From positions 248,001 to 312,000 of the forward strand of contig NZ_JAMJWG010000013.1 in NCBI RefSeq assembly GCF_024435355.1: DNA of 64,000 nucleotides. Reading direction: 5' to 3'. The notes beneath the pieces are model-generated. The model saw nothing but the letters and a program-made list of their open reading frames with translations, was not told the origin of the DNA and made no database searches. Each line of letters opens with the position of its first letter. Positions within the stretch are counted from its first letter, which is position 1. Position numbers and translations under genes: made by a program. Source of the stretch: Streptomyces odontomachi. Lineage in GTDB: Bacteria > Actinomycetota > Actinomycetes > Streptomycetales > Streptomycetaceae. Below, in pieces: positions 1 through 7,330 of the stretch.

Positions 1-1592
1 TGACCGGCAGCGATTCTCTGGACTACTTGATTGTGGGCGCGGGACCGGCTGGGGTGCAGATCGGATATTTTCTGCACAAGGCCGGTAGAAGCTATCGGAT
101 CGTCGAGGCAGGGGACGCTCCGGGGACCTTCTTCACGCGCTTTCCGCGACATCGCACCATGATCTCCAACAATAAGGTGAACACCGGTTGGGATGATCCG
201 GAACTGAACCTCCGGATGGACTGGAATTCGCTTCTCACGGATGAGTACGAGCCACTGTTCACCAAGGTCACACCGCGGTACTTTCCACCCGCTGACGACT
301 TTGTGAGATACCTGGCCGACTTCGTCGAGCAGCACGGTCTGCACATCGACTACCGCACCCGGATCACCCGGATCACCAGGCCTGACGACTTCGTCGTGGA
401 GGCCGATGACGGCCGAGTCCTCCGGGCTCGGCGCCTCGTCATGGCCACCGGGGTCACCAAGCCGTACCTGCCGGACATCGAGGGCATCGCAGACGCGGAG
501 TCGTATGCCGAGGTCTCCGTGGAACCGACCGATTTCACCAACAAGCGGGTCCTGATACTGGGGCGCGGAAATTCCGCCTTCGAAACGGCGGACAATCTGG
601 TGGAAACCGCGGCCGTGATCCATGTGGCGGGCCCGGGATCGCTCCGGCTGGCCTGGCAGACACATTTCGTGGGACATCTGCGAGCGGTCAACAACAATTT
701 CCTCGACACGTACCAGCTCAAATCGCAGAACGCGCTGCTCGACGGCCGTGTGACGGCGATACGCAAGCAGCCGGACGGCACCTACCGGGTGTCCGTTGCG
801 TTCGACCGGGTGAACGAGATCGTCAAGGAAATTCCGTACGACCGGGTCATCATCGCGACCGGATTCAGGTTCGACGCCTCCATTTTCGCCGAGGAATGCC
901 GACCCGAACTCACCATCAAGGACAGGTTCCCGAACCAGACCGAGGCATGGGAATCCACGAACGTACCCGATGTGTACTTCGTGGGAACCATCACCCAGGT
1001 GCGTGACTTCAAGAAGTCGACCAGCGGTTTCATCCATGGCTTCCGGTACGGCGCCAAGGCCCTGTACCGCATTCTGGAGACCCGCTACCACGACACGCCC
1101 TGGCCGGCGCGTGCCCTGCCCCTGGAGTCCGAGGCCGTCGCCGACGCCATCGTCGCCCGGGTCAACCGCAGCTCCGCGCTGTGGCAGCAGTTCGGCTTCA
1201 TCGGCGACGCGGTACTGCTCACCGCCGACGGCACGCCGCGCTACCTGGAAGAAGTCCCCCTCGACTACCTGCACAGCGCGGTCCGGGCCGGTGCCTTCGG
1301 CGCCGTCGACAGCTACTTCGGCATCACCCTGGAGTACGGCCCCGACCACGACCGGGTCAACCCGTTCGAGGTCACGGTGGCCCGGCCCGCCCAGCAGGAG
1401 GGCGGGGTCGACGGACGCTACCTCCACCCCGTCGTGCGGCACTTCCGCGCCGGGGAGGTGATCGGCGAGCACCACCTCACCGAGAACCTGGAGAACGAAT
1501 GGGACAGCGAGGAGGTCCACCGCGCCCCGCTGCGTACCTTCCTGAGCGGCGAGCTGGACGAGCCGGCCACCGCGACGGTGAGCCCGGCGTGA
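1..1592 (+). CDS. FOXRED2-like FAD-dependent oxidoreductase (first base of start codon cut off)
   Basis: Predicted flavoprotein monooxygenase or oxidoreductase using FAD and NAD(P)H; substrate unknown. The window opens on TGACCGGCAGC, so an A just outside would give an in-frame ATG and a protein beginning MTGSDSLDYLIVGAGPAG. Starting at the internal TTG (27) would cut into the FAD fold. Visible motifs: dinucleotide site VGAGPAG near residue 12, the second Rossmann site LGRGNSAFETA near residue 185, and ATGF near 280. The stretches RHRTMISNNK, LRMDWNSLL, LDTYQLKS and GFIHGFRYG closely resemble animal FOXRED2, an ER flavoprotein family, rather than standard bacterial Baeyer-Villiger enzymes. 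The stop overlaps the GTG of the next gene by four bases, so the two are probably co-translated. About 530 residues; the C-terminal 150 residues match nothing I recognise. Confidence 0.85.
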   Translation, partial: TGSDSLDYLIVGAGPAGVQIGYFLHKAGRSYRIVEAGDAPGTFFTRFPRHRTMISNNKVNTGWDDPELNLRMDWNSLLTDEYEPLFTKVTPRYFPPADDFVRYLADFVEQHGLHIDYRTRITRITRPDDFVVEADDGRVLRARRLVMATGVTKPYLPDIEGIADAESYAEVSVEPTDFTNKRVLILGRGNSAFETADNLVETAAVIHVAGPGSLRLAWQTHFVGHLRAVNNNFLDTYQLKSQNALLDGRVTAIRKQPDGTYRVSVAFDRVNEIVKEIPYDRVIIATGFRFDASIFAEECRPELTIKDRFPNQTEAWESTNVPDVYFVGTITQVRDFKKSTSGFIHGFRYGAKALYRILETRYHDTPWPARALPLESEAVADAIVARVNRSSALWQQFGFIGDAVLLTADGTPRYLEEVPLDYLHSAVRAGAFGAVDSYFGITLEYGPDHDRVNPFEVTVARPAQQEGGVDGRYLHPVVRHFRAGEVIGEHHLTENLENEWDSEEVHRAPLRTFLSGELDEPATATVSPA

Positions 1593-2728
1593 CCTCCGCC
1601 CTGCGTGACCTCCGGCGGCGGGCCCGCCGGTCGCTCCGGGCGGCGCACTACGACTACTACGCGGGCGGGGCGGGCGACGAGACGGCGCTCGGCGAGAACG
1701 AACGGGCCTTTCGCAGGCTCGCCCTGCTCCCGCGGGTACTGCGCGGCGCCGAACACCGCGACACCGGGGTCACGCTCTGCGGCGACCACACCGCCGCGCC
1801 ACTGATCGTCTCGCCCACCGCCTTCCACCGGCTCGCCCACCCGGACGGCGAACGGGCCGTGGCGCGCGCCGCCGCGGCCACCGGCACGATCCTGACCACC
1901 GGCATGGCGGCCACCACCGCGGTGGCCGAGGTCGTCGACGCCGCCCGCGGCGAACGGGCCGACGCCGCCGTCTGGTTCCAGCTGTACCTCCAGCCGGAGC
2001 CCGAGGTCACCGAGGCCCTGGTGCGGCGCGCGGAGAAGGCCGGCTGCTCGGCGCTGGTCGTCACGGTCGACTCACCCGTCTTCGGCCGCCGCGAGCGCGA
2101 CGACCGGCACGGCTTCCACGAGCTGCCCGACGGACTGGCCGCCGAGAACATGCGCGATTTGCCCGGCACCGAGCCGGGGGGCCTGCGCCCCATCGCGATG
2201 TCCCCGGCGCTCTCCTGGCGCGAACTGCGCCGGCTGCGCGCCCAGACATCGCTGCCGGTGCTGCTCAAGGGCGTCCTGCACCCCGAGGACGCCCGGATCG
2301 CGGTCGCCGAAGGCGTCGACGGCCTGATCGTCTCCAACCACGGCGGGCGGCAACTCGACGCCGCGCCCGCCACCGTCGAGGCACTGCCGCGGATCGCCGA
2401 CGCCGTCGCCGGGGGCGCCACCGACGCCGGTTCAGGGCAGCGGGGGAACATCCCCGTGCTGCTCGACGGAGGCATACGGCACGGCAGCGACATCGCCGTC
2501 GCGCTCGCCCTCGGCGCCACCGCCGTCGGCATCGGGCGGCCCGTGCTGTGGGGACTCGCCGCCGACGGGGAGGCCGGGGTGCGGCGGGTGCTCCGGCTGC
2601 TGGCCGACGAGTTCGACCACACCCTGTCCCTGTGCGGGGGCCGCAGCCCCGCCGACCTCACCCGCGACATGGTCGTGCCCCGGGGAGTGCCGGTACGAGG
2701 GGTGGGGGAGGAGGGAGCGTCATGGTGA
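1589..2728 (+). CDS. FMN-dependent alpha-hydroxy-acid oxidase/dehydrogenase
   Basis: Oxidises an L-2-hydroxy acid to the 2-oxo acid with an FMN cofactor (lactate oxidase, glycolate oxidase and hydroxymandelate oxidase superfamily). 379 residues, the usual length. It shows the N-terminal HYDYYAGGAGDE segment with the conserved Tyr, the active-site block SNHGGRQLD (catalytic base His251, substrate Arg254), and the FMN phosphate loop DGGIRHGSD followed by ALGATAVGIGRP. The start is the GTG at 1589 inside GTGA, overlapping the upstream stop. An upstream in-frame ATG (1181) would lie inside the previous gene. Co-translation with a flavoprotein and a P450 suggests a biosynthetic or modifying role, as for hydroxymandelate oxidase in glycopeptide pathways, rather than lactate growth; that part is inference. 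Substrate unknown. Confidence 0.9.
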   Translation: MTSALRDLRRRARRSLRAAHYDYYAGGAGDETALGENERAFRRLALLPRVLRGAEHRDTGVTLCGDHTAAPLIVSPTAFHRLAHPDGERAVARAAAATGTILTTGMAATTAVAEVVDAARGERADAAVWFQLYLQPEPEVTEALVRRAEKAGCSALVVTVDSPVFGRRERDDRHGFHELPDGLAAENMRDLPGTEPGGLRPIAMSPALSWRELRRLRAQTSLPVLLKGVLHPEDARIAVAEGVDGLIVSNHGGRQLDAAPATVEALPRIADAVAGGATDAGSGQRGNIPVLLDGGIRHGSDIAVALALGATAVGIGRPVLWGLAADGEAGVRRVLRLLADEFDHTLSLCGGRSPADLTRDMVVPRGVPVRGVGEEGASW

Positions 2729-4248
2729 AGCGTGCCGCCCTCGTCACCGCCGCGGCGGCGGCCGTGCTCTCCACGCCCTGGTGGCTGCCCCGCTCCGTCG
2801 TCGCCCTGCGCATGAAGATCTTCGCCAGGGTCAACGGCGAGGAGAGCCTCACCGTCCCGAACCCCGCCCTCGGCCCCGACCGCTTCGAGCAGCTCTACGG
2901 CCATCCGGCGGCGAACGGCCGCAGCAAGGGCGCCGTGCTCTCCGACCTGTTCTGGTACTGGCTCTCGCCGGGCCCGCACGTCCACCAGGAACACCTGGAG
3001 GCGGGGGAGCGCTACGCCGAGGTGGCCGCCTGCACCCAGGCCGTGCTCGCCGGCACCAGCCGCGACCTCACCCGCGCCGCGGCCCGCTGCGCCGCGGCCG
3101 CGCTGGACGAACTCGGCACCCGCCGGCCCCGGCTGGTGCGGCTGCGGGACCTGATGATGCCCATCTGGGCGTCGTTCTTCTACGAACTGGTCTTCCAGGA
3201 ACCCTGCCCGCCCGCCGTCCGCACCCTCATCACCGACAACGCCGACGACGTGGTCAGCGCCCTGAAGTGCACCCGTCCCCGGCGCATGTACCGGCGCGCG
3301 CCGCTGACCCGCCATCTGCTGCGCCGGCTCGCCGCCGGTGACGTCCCGCACCGGCTGCCGCGCGGCCTCACCCGGCGCGAGCAGGCGTACTACCTCCAGG
3401 GCACCTTCTTCAACACCGCCGTCGTGCAGATGTCGGAGGCCATGGCCCACCTGCTGCTGGTACTGGCCGAACACCACGACGTCCAGGGCAGGCTGGCCGC
3501 CGACCCGGCGGACGACCGCTACCTCGATCACGTCATGAACGAGACGCTGCGGCTGTATCCGCTGTTCGGCATCGCCCACCGCATCGCCACCGACGAGATC
3601 GACCTGGGCACCGGCGCCCCCATCCCGGCCGGCTCCGTGCTCTGCTTCAGCTATCCCGACTACCACCTCACCGGCCACCGCGACCCGCACGCCTTCGTCC
3701 CCGAACGGTGGGAGACGCTCTCCACGAAGACCGCCCACCACATCCCCTTCGGGGTCGCCGCCAACCGCCCCTGCCCGGCCTGGCGACTGGCACCGCTGGT
3801 GATGCGCGCGGTCACCCGCGAGGTGCTGACCCGCTTCACCCTGGACAGCGCCGTGGCCCACACCCGTTCCCTGCCGCACCGTGCCCCCTGCCTGCTGGTG
3901 CCGCGCGAGCGGCCGCTGCCGGCGCCGGCGGCCCGCGCCGTACGGGCGTTCCTGTGGGCGCGCGACCGCTGCGAGGACGTGGGGCGCGCCCCAGCCCAAC
4001 TCGTCCTCGGCACCTGGATGGTGCTGGCCGCCCGGCGCCGCCGGATGGCCGAGACCTACTTCGCCACCCATGACACCGAGGGCCGGCCGCTGCCCCGGCA
4101 CCCGCGCACCGCGGCCACCGCCGCGGACGGCACGGCCGCCACCCCGCCCGACGCACCGGCCGACCACGACGGTGTCGCGCCGGCCCCCGAGGACGGCGCA
4201 GGACCGCAGGACGGCACCGGCCGGCCGCGCTGTCCGTTTGACCCCTGA
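2722..4248 (+). CDS. Divergent cytochrome P450 with N-terminal hydrophobic segment
   Basis: Predicted heme-thiolate monooxygenase or peroxygenase of 508 residues, longer than most bacterial P450s (about 400). The ATG at 2722 follows GGAGGAGGGA and overlaps the upstream gene by 7 bases. The K-helix ExxR is NETLRLYP (Glu274, Arg277). The heme loop is FGVAANRPCPAW with Cys351 and the Arg two residues before it, but the canonical Gly and the Phe spacing are altered. The I-helix region (about residues 225-245) reads TFFNTAVVQMSEA and lacks the usual acid-Thr oxygen-activation pair. Residues 5-30 form a hydrophobic, Ala-rich stretch that could be a membrane anchor, which is rare in bacteria. The C-terminus (after about 455) is Pro/Asp/Ala-rich and low complexity. 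Substrate unknown. Confidence 0.85.
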   Translation: MVKRAALVTAAAAAVLSTPWWLPRSVVALRMKIFARVNGEESLTVPNPALGPDRFEQLYGHPAANGRSKGAVLSDLFWYWLSPGPHVHQEHLEAGERYAEVAACTQAVLAGTSRDLTRAAARCAAAALDELGTRRPRLVRLRDLMMPIWASFFYELVFQEPCPPAVRTLITDNADDVVSALKCTRPRRMYRRAPLTRHLLRRLAAGDVPHRLPRGLTRREQAYYLQGTFFNTAVVQMSEAMAHLLLVLAEHHDVQGRLAADPADDRYLDHVMNETLRLYPLFGIAHRIATDEIDLGTGAPIPAGSVLCFSYPDYHLTGHRDPHAFVPERWETLSTKTAHHIPFGVAANRPCPAWRLAPLVMRAVTREVLTRFTLDSAVAHTRSLPHRAPCLLVPRERPLPAPAARAVRAFLWARDRCEDVGRAPAQLVLGTWMVLAARRRRMAETYFATHDTEGRPLPRHPRTAATAADGTAATPPDAPADHDGVAPAPEDGAGPQDGTGRPRCPFDP

Positions 4249-4343
4249 CACCGCACTCCTGGTGGTCTGATGCCCTTTCGCATCCGGGGCCGGCTCGGTT
4301 AGCGTCCGTCTGCTATGAGGGTCCACCTTCCAGAAGGGCACAC

Positions 4344-5636
4344 ATGTCCACCACCGAACTCGGGCCTGCGTTCTTCTTAGCGGTCGTCCTGATCCTGCTG
4401 GCATGCCGGCTCACCACCCTGGCGCTGCGTCCGCTGCGCCAACCGCCCGTGGTAGGCGAGATGGTCGCCGGAATGCTGCTCGGACCGTCCCTGCTCGGCC
4501 TCGTCGCGCCCGGCGCCGAGCGTGCCCTGTTCCCCGAAGACCTCCGTCCCGTGCTGTACGTCGCCGGTCAGATCGGACTGGTCATCTTCATGTTCGAGGC
4601 CGGCTACGAGTTCCGCGTGGCGCGGCTGCGCCAGGCGCTGCGGCCGGCCAGCGCGATATCCATCGCCGGCATCCTCGCGCCCCTCCTCCTCGGTACCGCG
4701 CTGACCTGGGCCGCGAGTGGTCAGCCCGGGATCACGCCGCCCCATGTCCCGCTGACCGTCGCGACGCTGTTCGTCGGTGTCACGCTGGCCATCACCGCCT
4801 TCCCCATGCTGGTGCGGATCATCGGTGAGCTGGGCCTGACCGGCACCCACGCAGGTTCCCTCTCGCTGGCCAGCGGGGCCATCGCCGACGGCGTGGCCTG
4901 GGTGCTGCTCGCCGGTGTGCTCGGGCTCGCCCACGGCAGCCCCAAGGCGGTGCTGATCGTGGTGGGCGGCATGGCGGTGCTGGTGGTTGCCCTGGTGGTG
5001 GCGGCGCGCACCGGTCACCGGGTGATGGCGCGCCTGGCCCACCGCTCGCCCGACGCAACGCTGCTGGTGACCGCGGTGCTGATGTTCCTCGCCGCCTGGT
5101 TCACCGACAGCATCGGGCTGCACGCCGTCTTCGGCGCCTTCAGCCTCGGCCTCGTCTTCCCCCGTACCCAGGCCACCGAGCGGGTGCTCAAGGTCCTCGG
5201 GCCGCCCGGACGGTTGGTCTTCCTGCCGCTGTTCTTCGTCCACTCGGGCCTCAACACCGACTTCGGCGAGTTCGCCGACACCGGGCTGCTCGTCTTCGGC
5301 GTGCTGTGCCTGCTGGCCGCCACCGTCGGCAAGTTCGGCGCCTGCTGGCTGGCGGCGCGGGCGACCGGCGAGTCGCAGGGGCAGGCGCTGCGGGTGGGCA
5401 CGCTGATGAACGCGCGCGGACTGACCCAGCTCATCGCCATCAACGTCGGCCTGGCCGCCGGGATCGTGACCCATGAGCTCTTCACCGTGCTGGTGATGGT
5501 CGCCGTGGTCACCACCATGATGACCACCCCGGTGATGTTGTTCCTGGACCGCCGGGACGCCCGACGCGGCGTGGTCGAAGACGACACCCCGGAACCGCTG
5601 CCCGACGAGACGCCTCCGGTGGCCGCCCTCGACTGA
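4344..5636 (+). CDS. CPA2-type cation:proton antiporter
   Basis: Integral membrane exchanger of the Na+/H+ or K+/H+ antiporter superfamily (Pfam Na_H_Exchanger), 430 residues with about 12 hydrophobic helices and a short acidic Pro-rich cytoplasmic tail. There is no RCK/TrkA domain, unlike KefB/KefC. The motif usually reading DD in electrogenic members is here IADGVAW, so the first Asp is replaced by Ala; this points to electroneutral exchange (inference). ATG 4344 has AGAAGGG five bases upstream. It is transcribed alone: 95 bases separate it from the P450 gene, and the regulatory region of the next gene follows. Ion specificity cannot be read from sequence. Confidence 0.88.
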   Translation: MSTTELGPAFFLAVVLILLACRLTTLALRPLRQPPVVGEMVAGMLLGPSLLGLVAPGAERALFPEDLRPVLYVAGQIGLVIFMFEAGYEFRVARLRQALRPASAISIAGILAPLLLGTALTWAASGQPGITPPHVPLTVATLFVGVTLAITAFPMLVRIIGELGLTGTHAGSLSLASGAIADGVAWVLLAGVLGLAHGSPKAVLIVVGGMAVLVVALVVAARTGHRVMARLAHRSPDATLLVTAVLMFLAAWFTDSIGLHAVFGAFSLGLVFPRTQATERVLKVLGPPGRLVFLPLFFVHSGLNTDFGEFADTGLLVFGVLCLLAATVGKFGACWLAARATGESQGQALRVGTLMNARGLTQLIAINVGLAAGIVTHELFTVLVMVAVVTTMMTTPVMLFLDRRDARRGVVEDDTPEPLPDETPPVAALD

Positions 5637-5701
5637 GCCGCTCCGGACGGTTGACGAACCGGCACGGGCCTCTTACCTTCATCCGCGTCGTACTTCGTAC
5701 G

Positions 5702-5728
5702 TCATATATGAGACGCGATATGTGAGAT
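5702..5728. promoter_or_regulatory. Candidate GntR operator upstream of the pectin/sugar-acid operon
   Basis: A perfect 10-bp palindrome TCATATATGA (5702-5711) overlaps two direct copies, ATATATGAGAC (5704-5714) and ATATGTGAGAT (5718-5728), 14 bp apart. They sit 10-37 bases before the GntR start codon, the usual place for autoregulation. The AT-rich island contrasts with the surrounding GC. Binding is inferred only. Confidence 0.45.
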
Positions 5729-5738
5729 CCGAGGCCCC

Positions 5739-6431
5739 ATGACCGCAGTGCCGACGCCGATCCCCTCTCGCACGCAGTACGTGCTGGAGGGGATCAAACA
5801 TCGCATTCTGACGGGGCAGCTCACCCCGGGCCGGGCCCTGGTCGAAAGCGAACTCGCCGCCCACTTCGGGGTCTCCAAGACCCCCGTGCGCGAGGCACTG
5901 AAGACGCTGGCCGGCACGGGTCTCGTCGTGATGAACCAGTACAAGGGTGTCGCGGTGCGCACCGTCGACGCGGACATGGCCCGCGAGGTGTACGACGTGC
6001 GGCTGCTGCTGGAACCGGAGGCGGTGCGCCGTACCGTGCGGCGCCGCGCCTGTCTGGACCAGGCCAGCGCCGCCCTGGAGCGCTCGGACGCCGCCGCCGA
6101 CACGGCGGAACGCTCCCTGGCCAACCGTGAGTTCCATCGCGCCCTGTACCTGCCGTGCGGCAACCCGCTGCTCGGCCGGATGCTCGACGAAGTGCGCGAC
6201 CAGGCCGCGCTGGTCTCCGCCGTGGCCTGGGCGGCCGATCCGTCCTGGCAGCGCGAGGCCGCCGAACACCGGGAGATCCTGCGGCTGGCTCTCACCGGAG
6301 ACGCGGACGGCGCGGCCGCCGCCCTGCACGACCACATTGCCTCGTTCGTGACGCGGGCCTTCCCGCCGGGGCCCGACCCGGCCACCGAGGCCGTCGCGCA
6401 CGAGGCGGAAGAAGGAGGTGCCGTCGCATGA
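5739..6431 (+). CDS. GntR-family transcriptional regulator, FadR/FCD subfamily
   Basis: DNA-binding repressor or activator of 230 residues. Residues 8-75 form a winged helix (GQLTPGRALVESELA, VSKTPVREALKTL), followed by the all-helical FCD ligand-binding domain, which in this subfamily often binds small carboxylates such as sugar acids. The first gene of a run joined by 4-base overlaps to the two dehydratase genes, it probably controls them in response to a uronate or aldonate. ATG 5739 has only a weak GAGG ahead of it. The AT-rich palindrome just upstream is the likely operator. Confidence 0.92.
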   Translation: MTAVPTPIPSRTQYVLEGIKHRILTGQLTPGRALVESELAAHFGVSKTPVREALKTLAGTGLVVMNQYKGVAVRTVDADMAREVYDVRLLLEPEAVRRTVRRRACLDQASAALERSDAAADTAERSLANREFHRALYLPCGNPLLGRMLDEVRDQAALVSAVAWAADPSWQREAAEHREILRLALTGDADGAAAALHDHIASFVTRAFPPGPDPATEAVAHEAEEGGAVA

Positions 6432-7330
6432 CGTTCGCAGCCCAGCGGGCCGCCCTCGCCGATGTGGTGGCGATTCCCGTGACCCCGTTCGCCGAGGACG
6501 GCTCGCTCGACCTCGCCGCCCACCGCACCCTGCTGCACCGCCTGCTCGACGGCGGTGTCACCACGCTCACCCCGAACGGCAACACCGGTGAGTTCTACGC
6601 CCTCGACCCCGACGAGCGGCGCACCATCACCGAGTTGACGGTCAAGGAGGCCGGGGAGCGGGCCACCATCCTGGTCGGCGTCGGCCACGACGTGGCCACC
6701 GCCGTGTCCGCCGCCCGGCACGCCCGTGACACCGGGGCGCACATGGTGATGGTGCACCAGCCCGTGCACCCCTACGTCTCCGTGCGGGGCTGGATCGACT
6801 ACCACCAGGCGATCGCGGCGGCCGTGCCCGAGATCGGCGTCGTGCCGTACGTGCGCAACACCGCCCTGCCCGGCGCCGCGCTCGCCGAACTCGCCGACGC
6901 CTGCCCCAACGTGATCGGGGTGAAGTACGCGGTGCCGGACGCGATGCGCTTCGCGGGCTTCGCACGGGACGCGGGCCTCGACCGGTTCGTGTGGGTGGCC
7001 GGACTCGCCGAGCCCTACGCACCGTCGTACTTCTCGGCGGGGGCCACCGGGTTCACGTCCGGCCTGGTGAACGTCGCACCGGCGGTGTCACGGCGGCTGA
7101 TCGAGGCGCTCCGCGGCGGTGACTACCCGGCCGCCATGCGCGTCTGGGCGCAGATCCGCCGCTTCGAGGAACTGCGCGCCGCCCAGAACTCCGCCAACAA
7201 CGTCTCGGTCGTCAAGGAGGCCCTGGCCTCGCTCGGCCTGTGCCGCCGCGACGTGCGGGCGCCGAGCAGCACCCTGCCCGAGGCCGAACGCGTCGAGGTC
7301 GCCGCGATCGTCGCGGAGTGGTCGCGATGA
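6428..7330 (+). CDS. DHDPS-family 2-keto-3-deoxy-sugar-acid dehydratase (L-KDA or KDG dehydratase)
   Basis: Class I (Schiff-base) enzyme of the dihydrodipicolinate synthase/NAL family, 300 residues. Lysine 166 in GVKYAV is the Schiff-base residue and Tyr141 in VPYVRN the partner Tyr; TPNGNTGEF near residue 50 matches the substrate-carboxylate loop. It is next to an IlvD/Edd sugar-acid dehydratase, and the locus also holds a 2,5-dioxovalerate dehydrogenase. The likely reaction is therefore dehydration of L-2-keto-3-deoxyarabinonate or 5-keto-4-deoxyglucarate to alpha-ketoglutarate semialdehyde, not lysine synthesis. A simple aldolase role is possible. The ATG overlaps the regulator stop (ATGA), and the stop overlaps the next ATG in the same way. 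Confidence 0.85.
   Translation: MTFAAQRAALADVVAIPVTPFAEDGSLDLAAHRTLLHRLLDGGVTTLTPNGNTGEFYALDPDERRTITELTVKEAGERATILVGVGHDVATAVSAARHARDTGAHMVMVHQPVHPYVSVRGWIDYHQAIAAAVPEIGVVPYVRNTALPGAALAELADACPNVIGVKYAVPDAMRFAGFARDAGLDRFVWVAGLAEPYAPSYFSAGATGFTSGLVNVAPAVSRRLIEALRGGDYPAAMRVWAQIRRFEELRAAQNSANNVSVVKEALASLGLCRRDVRAPSSTLPEAERVEVAAIVAEWSR

Noticed and set aside
1657..4404. 915-codon minus-strand ORF across the oxidase and P450 genes
   Set aside because: A shadow of the high-GC coding strand: no start signal, low-complexity Gly/Arg/Val composition, and both plus-strand genes have clear family motifs.
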